58,221 bases of DNA. Source: an uncultured Verrucomicrobiota bacterium. GTDB taxonomy: Bacteria > Verrucomicrobiota > Verrucomicrobiia > Limisphaerales > UBA9464. Position 1 is the stretch's first letter. Each line of letters opens with the position of its first letter. Location: contig CAJAHH010000047.1 of assembly GCA_903939515.1 (NCBI GenBank), forward strand, positions 1-58,221, read 5' to 3'. The position numbers were made by a program, and so were the translations under genes. Shown here piece by piece: positions 28,653 through 38,100 of this stretch. The notes under the pieces are model-generated. The model saw only the letters and a program-made list of their open reading frames with translations, ran no database searches and was not told the origin of the DNA.

Positions 28653-29143
28653 GACTCCACGCGAGCGACGACGAGGGGACGTCCTGGTTTCTCAGTCCTG
28701 GGGAGCGCAATTTACTGCTCACGCTTTTTTCTCGTCCCATTGACCCCCGCCAACGAGCTCGGCTGAGTCGCACCTCTGAAGCCCTCGAGGAACTATGCCA
28801 GTCGGATCTAGCCGGTGAGTTGGAGACGCACCGAGCAGAGGTACGTTCCCAATTGGTGGTGCTCTTGGGCGTGGCGGTTTCGGCCCAAACGACGATCCAA
28901 ACACCCACCGGACCCCGAGAAGACTCGGGCTGGATTCTTCGTCTGACTCCCGAAGACCGTGAATCCTTCCTTCAGGCCCTGAACGAATTGCGCCTAGGGG
29001 CCTGGGAACAACTCGGGCGGCCCGATCCCCCAGAGGTTCCCGACGATCTGGCTCCCGACTCACCCAATATCTTGCATTGGTGGACCCTGGAAATCGCCTC
29101 TCGCTTCCAGACTCGGTTGATCTCTGAGGAATTTCCCGAATGA
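28649..29143 (+). CDS. DUF2017 family protein
   Basis: A 164-residue helical cytoplasmic protein. The C-terminal block FLQALNELRLGAWEQLG and the preceding GWILRLTPEDRESF match the DUF2017 pattern, and the N-terminal LSPGERNLLLTLFSR fits as well. DUF2017 genes follow clpS in many Actinobacteria, so the arrangement here supports both the call and a role near ClpS. It starts with GTG overlapping the clpS stop, and its own stop overlaps aat (ATGA). The function in this organism is unknown; an accessory factor for N-degron recognition or Clp control is inference. Confidence 0.7.
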   Translation: MRLHASDDEGTSWFLSPGERNLLLTLFSRPIDPRQRARLSRTSEALEELCQSDLAGELETHRAEVRSQLVVLLGVAVSAQTTIQTPTGPREDSGWILRLTPEDRESFLQALNELRLGAWEQLGRPDPPEVPDDLAPDSPNILHWWTLEIASRFQTRLISEEFPE

Positions 29144-29814
29144 CGAATTTGTCCGGTTCCGTGGTCTTCCTGTCTCCAGGAGATCGGTTGCCGGATCCGA
29201 GCCAGGCCCGGGACGATGGACTGGTGGCAGTGGGAGGCGACCTGTCGGTGGAGCGGTTGTTGGAAGCCTATCAGCGCGGACTTTTCCCGTGGTCGGCCAA
29301 CCCGATTACCTGGTGGTCACCCGATCCCCGCGGGGTTCTTCAGGTGGGCTCAGTGCATGTTTCGCGGAGTCTGGCCCGGACATTGCGTCAAGCCCCCTAC
29401 ACGGTGACTTTCGATCAGGATTTTTCAGCCGTTATTCGAGCCTGTGCCTCGGCGCCCCGGGGCGGGGCTACCTCAACTTGGATTTCACCGCAACTCATGG
29501 AGGCGTATGAACAACTGGCCCAGGCCGGACATGCCCACAGTGTGGAATGCTGGCAGGAAGGGCGGCTGGTGGGTGGGGTGTACGGGGTTAGCGTGGGAGG
29601 CTTCTTTGCCGGTGAGTCCATGTTTCACCGCGCGGATGATGCTTCGAAGGTGGCTTTGGTCCACCTGGACCGTCATTTGGCCCGCCGCGGATTCACCTTG
29701 CTGGACTGTCAGATGGTTACCTCGGTCACTCGCTCGCTGGGAGCCACGGAAATTTCTCGGGCCGATTATTTGGAAAGGTTGTCCCGGGCTGTGGGCCAAC
29801 CTTCTCGGTGGTGA
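29140..29814 (+). CDS. aat: leucyl/phenylalanyl-tRNA--protein transferase
   Basis: This 224-residue enzyme adds Leu or Phe to proteins with N-terminal Lys or Arg, making degrons for ClpS. Family motifs are LVAVGGDLSVERLLEAYQRG, FPWSANPITWWSPDPRGVL, TWISPQLMEAYEQLAQAGHA and GGFFAGESMFHRADDASKVA. Length is normal. Its overlap with the DUF2017 gene places substrate production (Aat) and recognition (ClpS) under one transcript. Confidence 0.96.
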   Translation: MTNLSGSVVFLSPGDRLPDPSQARDDGLVAVGGDLSVERLLEAYQRGLFPWSANPITWWSPDPRGVLQVGSVHVSRSLARTLRQAPYTVTFDQDFSAVIRACASAPRGGATSTWISPQLMEAYEQLAQAGHAHSVECWQEGRLVGGVYGVSVGGFFAGESMFHRADDASKVALVHLDRHLARRGFTLLDCQMVTSVTRSLGATEISRADYLERLSRAVGQPSRW

Positions 29815-29853
29815 GGTTTACTGACCGGCACTCTCGGTCCTGACTTCTAGCCT

Positions 29854-30591
29854 TCAGGCGACCGCCACGGCTGAAGCCCGTCGGGATTCCAGCGCCAAGA
29901 TCATGCTGTTCAGGATGCCACGGCCATCTTCTGTTCCGAGGATTCCTTCCACTGCTCGATCCGGGTGAGGCATGAGGCCCGCCACGTTGAAGCGCTCGTT
30001 GGCAATGCCCGCGATGTTCAGCACGGAACCATTGGGATTGGCTGCCTCAGTCACGGCACCGCTCGCGTCACAGTACTGCCACAGGATCTGGCGCTGTGCC
30101 TGCAATCGATCCAACGTGGGGGCATCGGCGAAGTAGCATCCCTCGCCGTGGGCGATGGGAATACGGATGGGAACACCGTCGCGGCGGACTTCTGAAGTAA
30201 AGGGAGTCTCGAAGTTGGCGGTTTTCAGAAAAACCTGTTCGCAGTGAAAACGCAGATCCCGATTACGGATGAGTGCACCGGGCAATAGACCCGCCTCGCA
30301 AAGGATCTGGAAGCCATTGCAAATGCCCAAGACGAGCCCGCCGTTGTCCGCGAAGCGGCTAACAGCTTGCATCACCGGGCTGAAACGGGCGATGGCCCCG
30401 CAACGCAGAGCGTCCCCATAGCTAAAGCCACCGGGCACGATCACGGCATCGACCTCGCCCAACGAGGTGTCCTTGTGCCAGACGAGTTTTGCTTGGCTGC
30501 CCAGCACGCGCAGAGCGTGCACGCAGTCTTGATCGCAGTTGGAGGCAGGAAACTGGAGGATGGCAAATCGCATAACCGAGGCGGTCGTCAT
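29854..30591 (-). CDS. purQ: phosphoribosylformylglycinamidine synthase subunit PurQ
   Basis: This 245-residue glutaminase supplies ammonia to PurL in purine synthesis. It is a class I glutamine amidotransferase: nucleophile Cys91 in GLVLGICNGFQIL, and the His of LMPHPDRAVE near the C-terminus. The N-terminal FAILQFPASNCDQD is typical of PurQ. The start ATG at 30591 overlaps the purS stop (ATGA); an internal Met six codons later is an alternative. purL is not next to it. Confidence 0.95.
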   Translation of the reverse strand: MTTASVMRFAILQFPASNCDQDCVHALRVLGSQAKLVWHKDTSLGEVDAVIVPGGFSYGDALRCGAIARFSPVMQAVSRFADNGGLVLGICNGFQILCEAGLLPGALIRNRDLRFHCEQVFLKTANFETPFTSEVRRDGVPIRIPIAHGEGCYFADAPTLDRLQAQRQILWQYCDASGAVTEAANPNGSVLNIAGIANERFNVAGLMPHPDRAVEGILGTEDGRGILNSMILALESRRASAVAVA

Positions 30592-30833
30592 TCCACGATC
30601 TCCAGACGGTAATCTTCGATCACCGGGTTACTCAGGAAACGCAAGGCCGCCTCGTTGAGGGCTTTGTGGGCTTCGGTGGCCGAGGTGCCTGGGGCCAAGT
30701 CGATCTCAATGTACTTGCCTACGCGGACGCCGGTGACTCCAGCGTATCCCATGTGTTCGAGGGCGTTGGCGACGGTCTTGCCCTGTGGATCGAGGACGGC
30801 CTTTTTCGGGGTAATGACGAGCTTGGCTTTCAT
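30588..30833 (-). CDS. purS: phosphoribosylformylglycinamidine synthase subunit PurS
   Basis: An 81-residue protein that bridges PurQ and small PurL in the FGAM synthase complex. It shows the PurS pattern KAKLVITPKKAVLDPQGKTV, then ALEHMGYAGVTGVRVGKYIE and the C-terminal NPVIEDYRLEIVE. The start is the ATG at 30833; the frame is open further upstream but has no similarity there. It is divergent from efp. Confidence 0.93.
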   Translation of the reverse strand: MKAKLVITPKKAVLDPQGKTVANALEHMGYAGVTGVRVGKYIEIDLAPGTSATEAHKALNEAALRFLSNPVIEDYRLEIVE

Positions 30834-30956
30834 GGCAGCGGAAGTTCCTCCGGAAACCCGAAGGAGGGAGGAGAATGAGACAGCATCTGGATGGAGGTGA
30901 AGCAGATTTCTGGCGGCTTTGGCTGGCCCAGAGCGAACCCAGCTGGAATTGGACGC

Positions 30957-30986
30957 TTGCCAGCGATTCGTCGGCCGGTAGACTAT
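30957..30986 (+). promoter_or_regulatory. possible efp promoter
   Basis: TTGCCA (30957-30962) stands 16-18 bases before TAGACTAT (30979-30986), a fair sigma70-type pair about 45 bases ahead of the efp start. It lies in the divergent gap between purS and efp. Only sequence resemblance supports it. Confidence 0.35.
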
Positions 30987-31032
30987 AGGTTCTTTCCGCC
31001 GGATTACCCAGCGGAACACCCGTTTTTATTTT

Positions 31033-31593
31033 ATGGCAGTTAACGCGAACGAACTCCGCAAGGGTCAAGCGATCAAGTACAATACCGACATTTGCGTCGT
31101 CCTTGAGGTCACCCACCGGACTCCCGGCAACCTACGGGCTTTCGTACAGGGCATTTTGCGCAGCATCCGTACCGGCAAGAGCATGGATGTCCGCTTCGGC
31201 TCGGGGGAAAAGATCGAGACGGTGCCGTTGATGACCTACAAGATGGAGTTCAGCTACAAGACCGGTGACGACTATGTGTTCGTCAATCCTGAGACTTACG
31301 AAGAGGTCACGGTGACTCCTGAATTCGTTGGTGATGCCAAAAACTATCTTACCGAGAACAGCTTAGTGACCATGACCTTCGTCGAGGAGAAGGCCGTCAT
31401 TATTGAAATGCCTTCGAGCGTCGTCCTGATCGTTTCCAATGCGCCGGAAGGCCTCAAGGGTGACAGCGCCAACAATGTGCAGAAGACAGTGACGTTGGAG
31501 ACGGGTCTTGAGATTAATGTCCCCCTCTTCATCAAGACGGGTGAGAAGATCAAGGTAGACACGCGGACCGGCAAGTACATGGAACGCGCCTGA
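31033..31593 (+). CDS. efp: elongation factor P, Asn-type loop
   Basis: This 186-residue factor rescues ribosomes stalled on polyproline. All three beta-barrel domains are present (NANELRKGQAIKYN, then VTMTFVEEKAVIIEMPSSV, then the C-terminal VPLFIKTGEKIKVDTRTGKY). The tip loop of domain I reads HRTPGNLRAFVQ, so the position that is Lys34 (modified by EpmA/EpmB or deoxyhypusine-like paths) or Arg32 in other bacteria is Asn33 here. No modification gene is seen nearby. It has its own terminator. Confidence 0.93.
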   Translation: MAVNANELRKGQAIKYNTDICVVLEVTHRTPGNLRAFVQGILRSIRTGKSMDVRFGSGEKIETVPLMTYKMEFSYKTGDDYVFVNPETYEEVTVTPEFVGDAKNYLTENSLVTMTFVEEKAVIIEMPSSVVLIVSNAPEGLKGDSANNVQKTVTLETGLEINVPLFIKTGEKIKVDTRTGKYMERA

Positions 31594-31631
31594 GCCAGTT
31601 CTCTACACTTTCCGACGCGTTCAAGTTTTCA

Positions 31632-31674
31632 GACGCCCGTCCTGCTTCTTGCAGAACGGGCGTTTGCTTTTGGC
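31632..31674 (+). terminator. terminator after efp
   Basis: GACGCCCGT-CCTGC (31632-31645) pairs with GCAG-AACGGGCGTT (31651-31664), with a small internal mismatch, followed by a T-rich tail. It lies 39 bases after the efp stop. Confidence 0.85.
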
Positions 31675-31735
31675 AGCCTAAAAAAAGGCGGAGCGGGACT
31701 GAGTGAAGGAGTGACCGGATTCAGTTGAACTCTCC

Positions 31736-34700
31736 TCAAGACCAATCGCAGAGCGCCGACACCGCGGCTGCAGAACCATCGCGCAGCCAGCCATCGAGCT
31801 GAGCGGGATCCTTGAGCTGTTGACCCCGAATTCGGGGCACCACCATGAAGCGGGTATCGATCTCGCCCAAGGCACTCAGGTCGCTCCAGAGCTTTTCGAA
31901 CTGGGCGACGGGAAAGACATCTTCCTGGCCGTGTCCCCAGCGTTTCTTCACGTCCTTAATCGTGACATAGGTCGGCAGCCGACTGGCCATGGTGCGGATC
32001 GCAGAGGCAATTTTCGGTTCGTTCTGGGAAAGAATATCCTCCCGCGTCAATCCGAAGGCTTCCAGCAACCGGTCGAGATGGATCCAGGTCGTCATGGAGT
32101 TGTAGAAGCGCAACCGGAACTCATCCTCATCCCGCGGCATTGCCAACCCTTCGACCAACCGTGGTCGACCGTTGACCCGAGCGAGGCCTCCCCCCCGGTC
32201 TTCCAGCCGCCGCCCGATCACTTCGAAGGTGAGACAGGCCCCGCTGAGGATATGCTGCCCCAACAAGGCCGGATCCATGGAGGCTCCGAGGGTATCGATG
32301 TTGTGGAGCAGTAAGTATTTGAGCTGGGGTCGCTCACTCAGGAGTGCGGCCAGCACGCCATTGCGAAAGAGATTGGGAACTTCGAAGAAATGGCCCACTG
32401 GATGCAGGCATTGCAGCGGCACGTTGTCGGTGTAGTCGCCGGTCTCACCCGCAGTCTTGGCCCAGCCAATGAGGGCCGATCGGAGACTCTCGCGGACCTT
32501 CTGCTGCTGAACATCGAGAACCTGTTGAGGCATTTCTTCCCACGCGAAGCGAAGATCGCGTTCGGTCGGGATGAGTCTGAGGCCGACGCTGCGGCCGGGT
32601 GACAGAATCAGGGGCCCGGGGTAGCCATAATCCTCTACTTGTTGGAGGAACCGCTGGGTGGGTTCGTGGGTGAGGTAGCTCGTAGTGAACAGGTGAGGCA
32701 GGACTTGGCCCGCGAGGCGACCGGAGCGCCGGGACTTGGCCAGGTGGGTCTCGATGAAGGTCCGGTGCTGGCCGGCGAACTTCGCGAAGGGATGCAGCGC
32801 CTTGCAGGTGCCGGCGCCGCCGGTCCAGCGTGATCCGGCTCCAGCCGCTAAGGTTATTACGGCCACCTCACCGGCTCGCAACGCCGCTTCACCGGCAGCC
32901 CGGACCTCGGGCGGCACGGTGGTTGAAGGGTTGTCCCAACGGAGGATATCCGTTGCTTCGACGTCTTCGATCCGGCTATCGGCACGGAGGCGATTTTGGG
33001 CGAGTCCGATGCGACCCTCTCGCAGGTCTGAGCGGATTTGCTCATGCTGGGCGGGATCAAAACCGTTCTCCGCCAGCATCCCCTGCAATCCGCTGCGTTC
33101 GCTTTCACCGTTTCGGGAGCGAGGCAAGAGGGCATCGAAGAGTGTCTGGATCATCCCACCCAGCTCTGGCCGCGTGCGTGCGGCCATTCCTACTCGGTCG
33201 AGTTCAGTACGGCGAGCCGGGGTCAAAGAGCGGCGATCGGCGCGCAGCAGGGTGGGTACCGTGAGGGCGTAGTAATTGAGCGGCATCAGCGCCTCCTCGC
33301 CGGAGAGCAAATCGGCCATGGTGCCGTGCTCGTTAATGGCGTAGTCGAAGACCACCGGATCCATGGCGAAGGGGAGGGCCGTCGAGAGGCTACGCTTAGT
33401 TTCCAGCATGAGGATCTGAAGCCGCTCCTGAGCCTCGGCCTTCCGCTCCGGGGCAAAGATGAAACCCATGCCGCCGCCCGACATTCCCCCGAGCATCCAG
33501 AAGCCCCAGAAATCAGCACCAAACTCGGTCTCGCACTGCTGGATAAGCCGCTCGGTGAAGTGGTTGGAAGCCCAGGGAATGATGGCCTGCAGGGGTTGCC
33601 GAAAATTGCGCGTGGTGGCTTGGCCGACGGCGTGGATGTTTCCGCGTCGCAGCGCATCAATAATTTCGTCGAGCACCCCAAGCGCCTCTTGGCGTCCCGA
33701 CCATTCGGAGGCGGAGCGCAGGAGGTATTTCTCGGTCACCATTTCGAGAATGGGGCCCACATTTTGGGCCATGCCTCCATGGACCACCACCAGCGAGTCC
33801 ATCAGCGCCCGGCGTGAGGACTCCGGGATTTCTTGGCGGCTGAAAACATGATGGGTGGGCATGAGGCATCCCCGGGAAATGCCCCATTCGGGATCGTCTT
33901 CTGTGGCCGCCACGCCTGTGATGAGCTTGATACCCGGCCAGACCCCGCCCGAGTCTTGCCATCCGCCGCCAGAGCCGCCGAGCCACTCGCCTAAGAGGGC
34001 CCGAGCCAGAACGAGCCGACGCTCCGATTCTTCGAGAGGCCCGGTCAATGAGGCGGCCTGTCCGGTGGCCCGCATGCAGACGCTAATGAGCGAACCGAGC
34101 AAATTCGTGCTGACCGCCAGTCGCGATCCCTTGGGGATGTCGTTGACGCTGGAACAGAGTTCGAGGCCGCGTCCCGGACCGACGATGCGCCCGAGCAAGT
34201 CGGCCAGCGATTGGCCGGAACCTTCGATACCCGGCGGAACCACGCCCGCGGCAATGACGGCCGCCTTGAGCAACCCGAGATGGTCTTTGGCAAAATCGAA
34301 GACCTCGCTCAACGCGGTGATGTCGGCGGTCGCTCCAAGATCCACCGAGGTGAGGCGGAGCAGCGGTTCATCGAGCACGCGTAGCCAGGCGCTCACGGGA
34401 GGGCGAGGCCGCGAATCGCGTCCGTGAACTCCGAGGTCCACGGAGATGTTGAGCACCTTGGCCCCCTCGGGGTAGTCCATGCCCAGAAAGAAAATGTCGG
34501 ACCAGGCCGAGTGGGTGAGATCCATCCGCACCGGTGTCAGTTCGCGGAGGATGGGGTAGGCTCCGTCTGGGGATCGTTCCAAGAGTTCCGGTCGCAGTCT
34601 CAGTGGCTGATCGGCGGGATGACCCATGCGGAACATCCACTGGTTGCCTCGCACGGTGCGCACACTGCGTCGGACCTGGTCGGCGAGGGTCTGAAAAGCC

Positions 34701-35077
34701 AGTCGGTGGTAAGCGGCCGCCAGGGCTGAGGCGATACCATCGGACGGCCCCTGCGTCTCGAGCTCTCCGAGAAAGCAGTCGATGGCCTCTTCGAAGCGGC
34801 GGTTGAGCAGATGTTCGAAGCCGGCAAACGGGATTAAACCGGCTTGTCCCGAGGTGCTGAGTTTCGGAGGAAGGTGAAACCGTTGGAGGGCCGATAGAAA
34901 GAACAGGGCCCGGACCCGTTCGTACAAATTTTGGGCCTCTCGGCGGAACTGGTCCAAGGCCGAGCAGGCGTCCAGCAGCTCAGCCAGTGTGGCCGGCCCG
35001 GTCCAAGCCTCCAAGGGACGGTTCCGCACGGAGGGCTCCGGCGACGTAATGAGGTCGATGAGCGGGTGGGCGGGCAC
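31736..35077 (-). CDS. fusion of fucokinase-like GHMP kinase and UDPGP-type nucleotidyltransferase
   Basis: A large cytoplasmic protein of about 1113 residues. After a helical N-terminus, a GHMP kinase of the fucokinase type starts near residue 184 (AWSDIFFLGMDYPEGAKVLN), with the ATP loop SVNDIPKGSRLAVSTNLLGS near 310 and GGSGGGWQDSGGVWPG near 367. From about 736 comes a UDPGP-family domain: ITLAAGAGSRWTGGAGTCKA, LQCLHPVGHFFEVPNLFRNG, LLLHNIDTLGASMDPALLG. Together these suggest salvage of a free sugar to sugar-1-phosphate and then an NDP-sugar. The sugar is unknown. Start GTG at 35077 has GGGGAAGG ten bases before it; TTG at 35116 is an alternative. It is last in an operon with a heme protein and an SGNH-like protein. 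Confidence 0.75.
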   Translation of the reverse strand: MPAHPLIDLITSPEPSVRNRPLEAWTGPATLAELLDACSALDQFRREAQNLYERVRALFFLSALQRFHLPPKLSTSGQAGLIPFAGFEHLLNRRFEEAIDCFLGELETQGPSDGIASALAAAYHRLAFQTLADQVRRSVRTVRGNQWMFRMGHPADQPLRLRPELLERSPDGAYPILRELTPVRMDLTHSAWSDIFFLGMDYPEGAKVLNISVDLGVHGRDSRPRPPVSAWLRVLDEPLLRLTSVDLGATADITALSEVFDFAKDHLGLLKAAVIAAGVVPPGIEGSGQSLADLLGRIVGPGRGLELCSSVNDIPKGSRLAVSTNLLGSLISVCMRATGQAASLTGPLEESERRLVLARALLGEWLGGSGGGWQDSGGVWPGIKLITGVAATEDDPEWGISRGCLMPTHHVFSRQEIPESSRRALMDSLVVVHGGMAQNVGPILEMVTEKYLLRSASEWSGRQEALGVLDEIIDALRRGNIHAVGQATTRNFRQPLQAIIPWASNHFTERLIQQCETEFGADFWGFWMLGGMSGGGMGFIFAPERKAEAQERLQILMLETKRSLSTALPFAMDPVVFDYAINEHGTMADLLSGEEALMPLNYYALTVPTLLRADRRSLTPARRTELDRVGMAARTRPELGGMIQTLFDALLPRSRNGESERSGLQGMLAENGFDPAQHEQIRSDLREGRIGLAQNRLRADSRIEDVEATDILRWDNPSTTVPPEVRAAGEAALRAGEVAVITLAAGAGSRWTGGAGTCKALHPFAKFAGQHRTFIETHLAKSRRSGRLAGQVLPHLFTTSYLTHEPTQRFLQQVEDYGYPGPLILSPGRSVGLRLIPTERDLRFAWEEMPQQVLDVQQQKVRESLRSALIGWAKTAGETGDYTDNVPLQCLHPVGHFFEVPNLFRNGVLAALLSERPQLKYLLLHNIDTLGASMDPALLGQHILSGACLTFEVIGRRLEDRGGGLARVNGRPRLVEGLAMPRDEDEFRLRFYNSMTTWIHLDRLLEAFGLTREDILSQNEPKIASAIRTMASRLPTYVTIKDVKKRWGHGQEDVFPVAQFEKLWSDLSALGEIDTRFMVVPRIRGQQLKDPAQLDGWLRDGSAAAVSALCDWS

Positions 35078-35154
35078 GATGACGTCACCTTCCCCGAAGG
35101 TCTTCCTATCCGTCAACGCTCCGGACCGCGGGTTTCGGTGGCCGGTCGATCCGA

Positions 35155-38100
35155 TCAATCCCGGCGGCCGAGGCCGGACAGGTAGCGAAGAAGGTCTCGG
35201 AGTTCGGTTTCGCTGAGTGCGTCCACGAGTCCGGCCGGCATGATCGAGCCGGCCTGGGTCTGGGAGCGGATCTCGGAGCGGGCCAACCGCATAGGTTTCC
35301 GGGTGGCCGCGTCCAGCAGCACCACCTCTTGGGGAGACGTGCTTTCGATGCGGCCCTGGATCTCTTCGCCGTTCTGGAGTGTGAGGTTCCAAGACATGAA
35401 CCCTTCCTTCACTTCGACTTGGGGTTCTAGGAGTGCACGCAGGATAAAGTCGGGCGTCTGGGCCGTGCCGAGAGCGCCCAGATCGGGCCCTAGCCCGGGC
35501 TGGGAAGCCCCGACGCCGTGACAGGAAGTGCAGCCGAGCTCGGTCCGCGTAAAAACCGTGGCCCCACGCCGAGCATCACCCGAGGCACGGACGGTCTTCA
35601 GAAATTCTTGGCGGGCGGGGCCGCTGGCCAGTCGATCGGTGAGGGTCTGGTTGCCGGCGGTTCGACCGAGCGCCTGTGCTAATACCGGGGTGAGCTCGGG
35701 TACTTGGCGTCCGGCCTGGGCCAAAAATCCGGCCAGAGCACGGGCCGATTCTGGATGCGGTCTGACTGTTTGGAGGGCTTTGGCCAGAGCGCCAGCCCCG
35801 CCGGGTTGACGCAGGATCGGGGTCATTACGGTTTCGATCGCTGCGGTGTTGGCTTCTTGGGCCAAGACTTCGGATGCCAATCGGCAGGCAGCCCCCAGAT
35901 CCCTGGCAGCGATGGCAGCGGCTGCGACGGTCTTTAGGACGGTAGGTGCCTCAGGGTTCGCCGCGCGGAGGATTCGAGACGTGTGTTCGGGACTGGGGAA
36001 GAGGCCTAAGCCGGCGATGGCTCCAGCACGCACCGCCTCGGGTGACTCTTGGGATTCGAGAAGACGGACCACTTCGGATTCCAATGAGCGGATTAGCCAG
36101 CGGCCGATCAACCGGGCCGCCGCCGCCTGAACCGAGGGATGGGCCGAAGACAGGAGCGCGCCCAGGGCCGGGCCTACGTCTTGGGTGGGCTTGAGTCCGA
36201 GGTTCCGGCCCAGCGTGTCCAACTGAAGTAAGGCTCGGGCGTGGGCTCCGGCATCATAGGCAGTTCCGACCGTGAAGGTTCGAGGCGCTAGCAGCAGGGG
36301 GATATCCTGAGGCCGAGCGGCGGTTAGCACGGACTCGACGAGCGAGGCTTGGGTGTCCGCTGGAAGAGCGACTTCTTGGACGCGTCGCAATCGGGTGGCT
36401 GCTTCATTTACAGTATCGGCGCTCCGATCGGCTCGGGCAAAGGCGTCACGTCGGCGCTGGTTGTTGCCGAAGCTCAGGGAACCTTGCGTGTAGGGGCCTT
36501 TCCACAGCGGCTTGAGGGCGTGGACGCATTGGGTGAAGGCATAGGCCACGGGGGCTTCTTCGGGCTTACCCGTGGCATTCTCCATGGCGATGGAAGCGAC
36601 CTCTACGGCGCGCGCGTCCGGCACATAGGCGCAAGCGACCACGGCTTCCAAACGCACTGTGGCTTGGGTGTCCGCAGCCAGGCGTGTCAGCGCTTCCAGA
36701 GGATCCTTCAGGCGGCTGGCCCAGTGACCGGTAATTCGCGCGGCGCGGGCGCGGTGGTCGGGATTGCTGGAGTGGGAGAGGAGTTCGATGAATTCCGCAT
36801 GGGGAACTTCGTGCGAGGCGAGGACACCAATGCCTTCGTATATTCGATCGAGACCCGCCTCTGCGGACGGCGTGGCGTGCACCCAATTTTGGAGGCCGGC
36901 GACCACGGGTTCGTTCGGTCGGTCCTTGAGGACGCGGGCAGCGAGTTGTCGGTTCCAGCGCTCGGGAGAAAGCAGCGCGTCAAAGAGAGCGGGCAGAGGA
37001 GCCTTCTCGAGCGCAGGGGCACGCAGGGCCGGACGCCCTTTGGCGGACACGCGCCAAATGCGTCCGCGGGTTTTGTCGCGGTCGGGATGCCGGAAGCTCG
37101 TCTGGTAGTGGCCAATGAGTGGATTGAACCAGTCGCAGAGGTACAGGGCGCCATCGGGACCAAAGCGCACATCAACGACGCGGAAGGCGGTGTTGGTCGA
37201 TTCCACCAGGGGTGGCAGTCGGTCGACCTGGAAGGTTGCCCCGCGCGGGGTGAGGCGGAATCGCTCGACGCTGTTATGAAGATACCCGCCCGCCACAAAT
37301 TCTCCGCGGTGCTCGGGGAGCCAGTGACTGTTGTCGGCGATGTCGGCCCCGCCGAACTTGCGGCCTTGGTTCCACAGCGGCGGATGCGCCTCGAAGTGCT
37401 CGGTGCGGATCATCGCCTGCGTAAGGTGGGCGATGCCGTGGCCGTTGCCGGCGAAGACGAAGGGTTGGCCGGCGCGGTCGAAGGTGGTGCCGAAGGGATT
37501 GTGGGCGCCCATGGCTCCGTCCCAGAAGGGGTCGAGCCTCATGCGGCGGGGCCAGAATCGCCAAAGGCCGGCCTGGTGGAGCGTCTCGTTGCCCCAGGGG
37601 GTTTCGATGCGGCTAATGGCGTGGAGGCCCTGGCTCATCATGAGTTCACCAGCGGGGCCCCAGGTGAAGGAGTTGAGGGTCTGGTGGGTGTCGCCGGTTC
37701 CGAATCCGCTGAAGATCACGCGTCGCACGTCGGCCTTGCCATCGCCGTCGGTGTCCTTGAGGAAGAGCAGTTGGTCGGCCGCTCCCACGTAAACGCCACC
37801 ATCGCCGAGTTCCAGCCCGAGGGGCATGTGGAGTTGGTCGTCGAACACGGTGGTGCGATCGGCCCGGCCGTCGTGATCGGTGTCTTCGAGCACGACGATG
37901 CGATCGCGCGGGGCCTCGCCGGGACGGATCTGGGGATAACTGGTGGTGGTGGTGACCCAGAGTCGACCGTCGCCGTCGAAGCGGATTTGGGTGGGCTTGA
38001 CTACGCCGTCGGCTTCGCTAGCGAAGAGGCTAATGGAGTAGCCCTCGGCCACGTTCAAGGAAGCCAGTTCTTCGGCGGGTGTTTGGGTGGCCAGGAGGGT

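Noticed and set aside
34839-35392. Extension of the kinase-nucleotidyltransferase fusion to 1218 residues
   Set aside because: The first 90 or so codons lie over the end of the upstream heme gene in another frame and read as Pro/Arg-rich nonsense. The GTG at 35077 has a good ribosome site.
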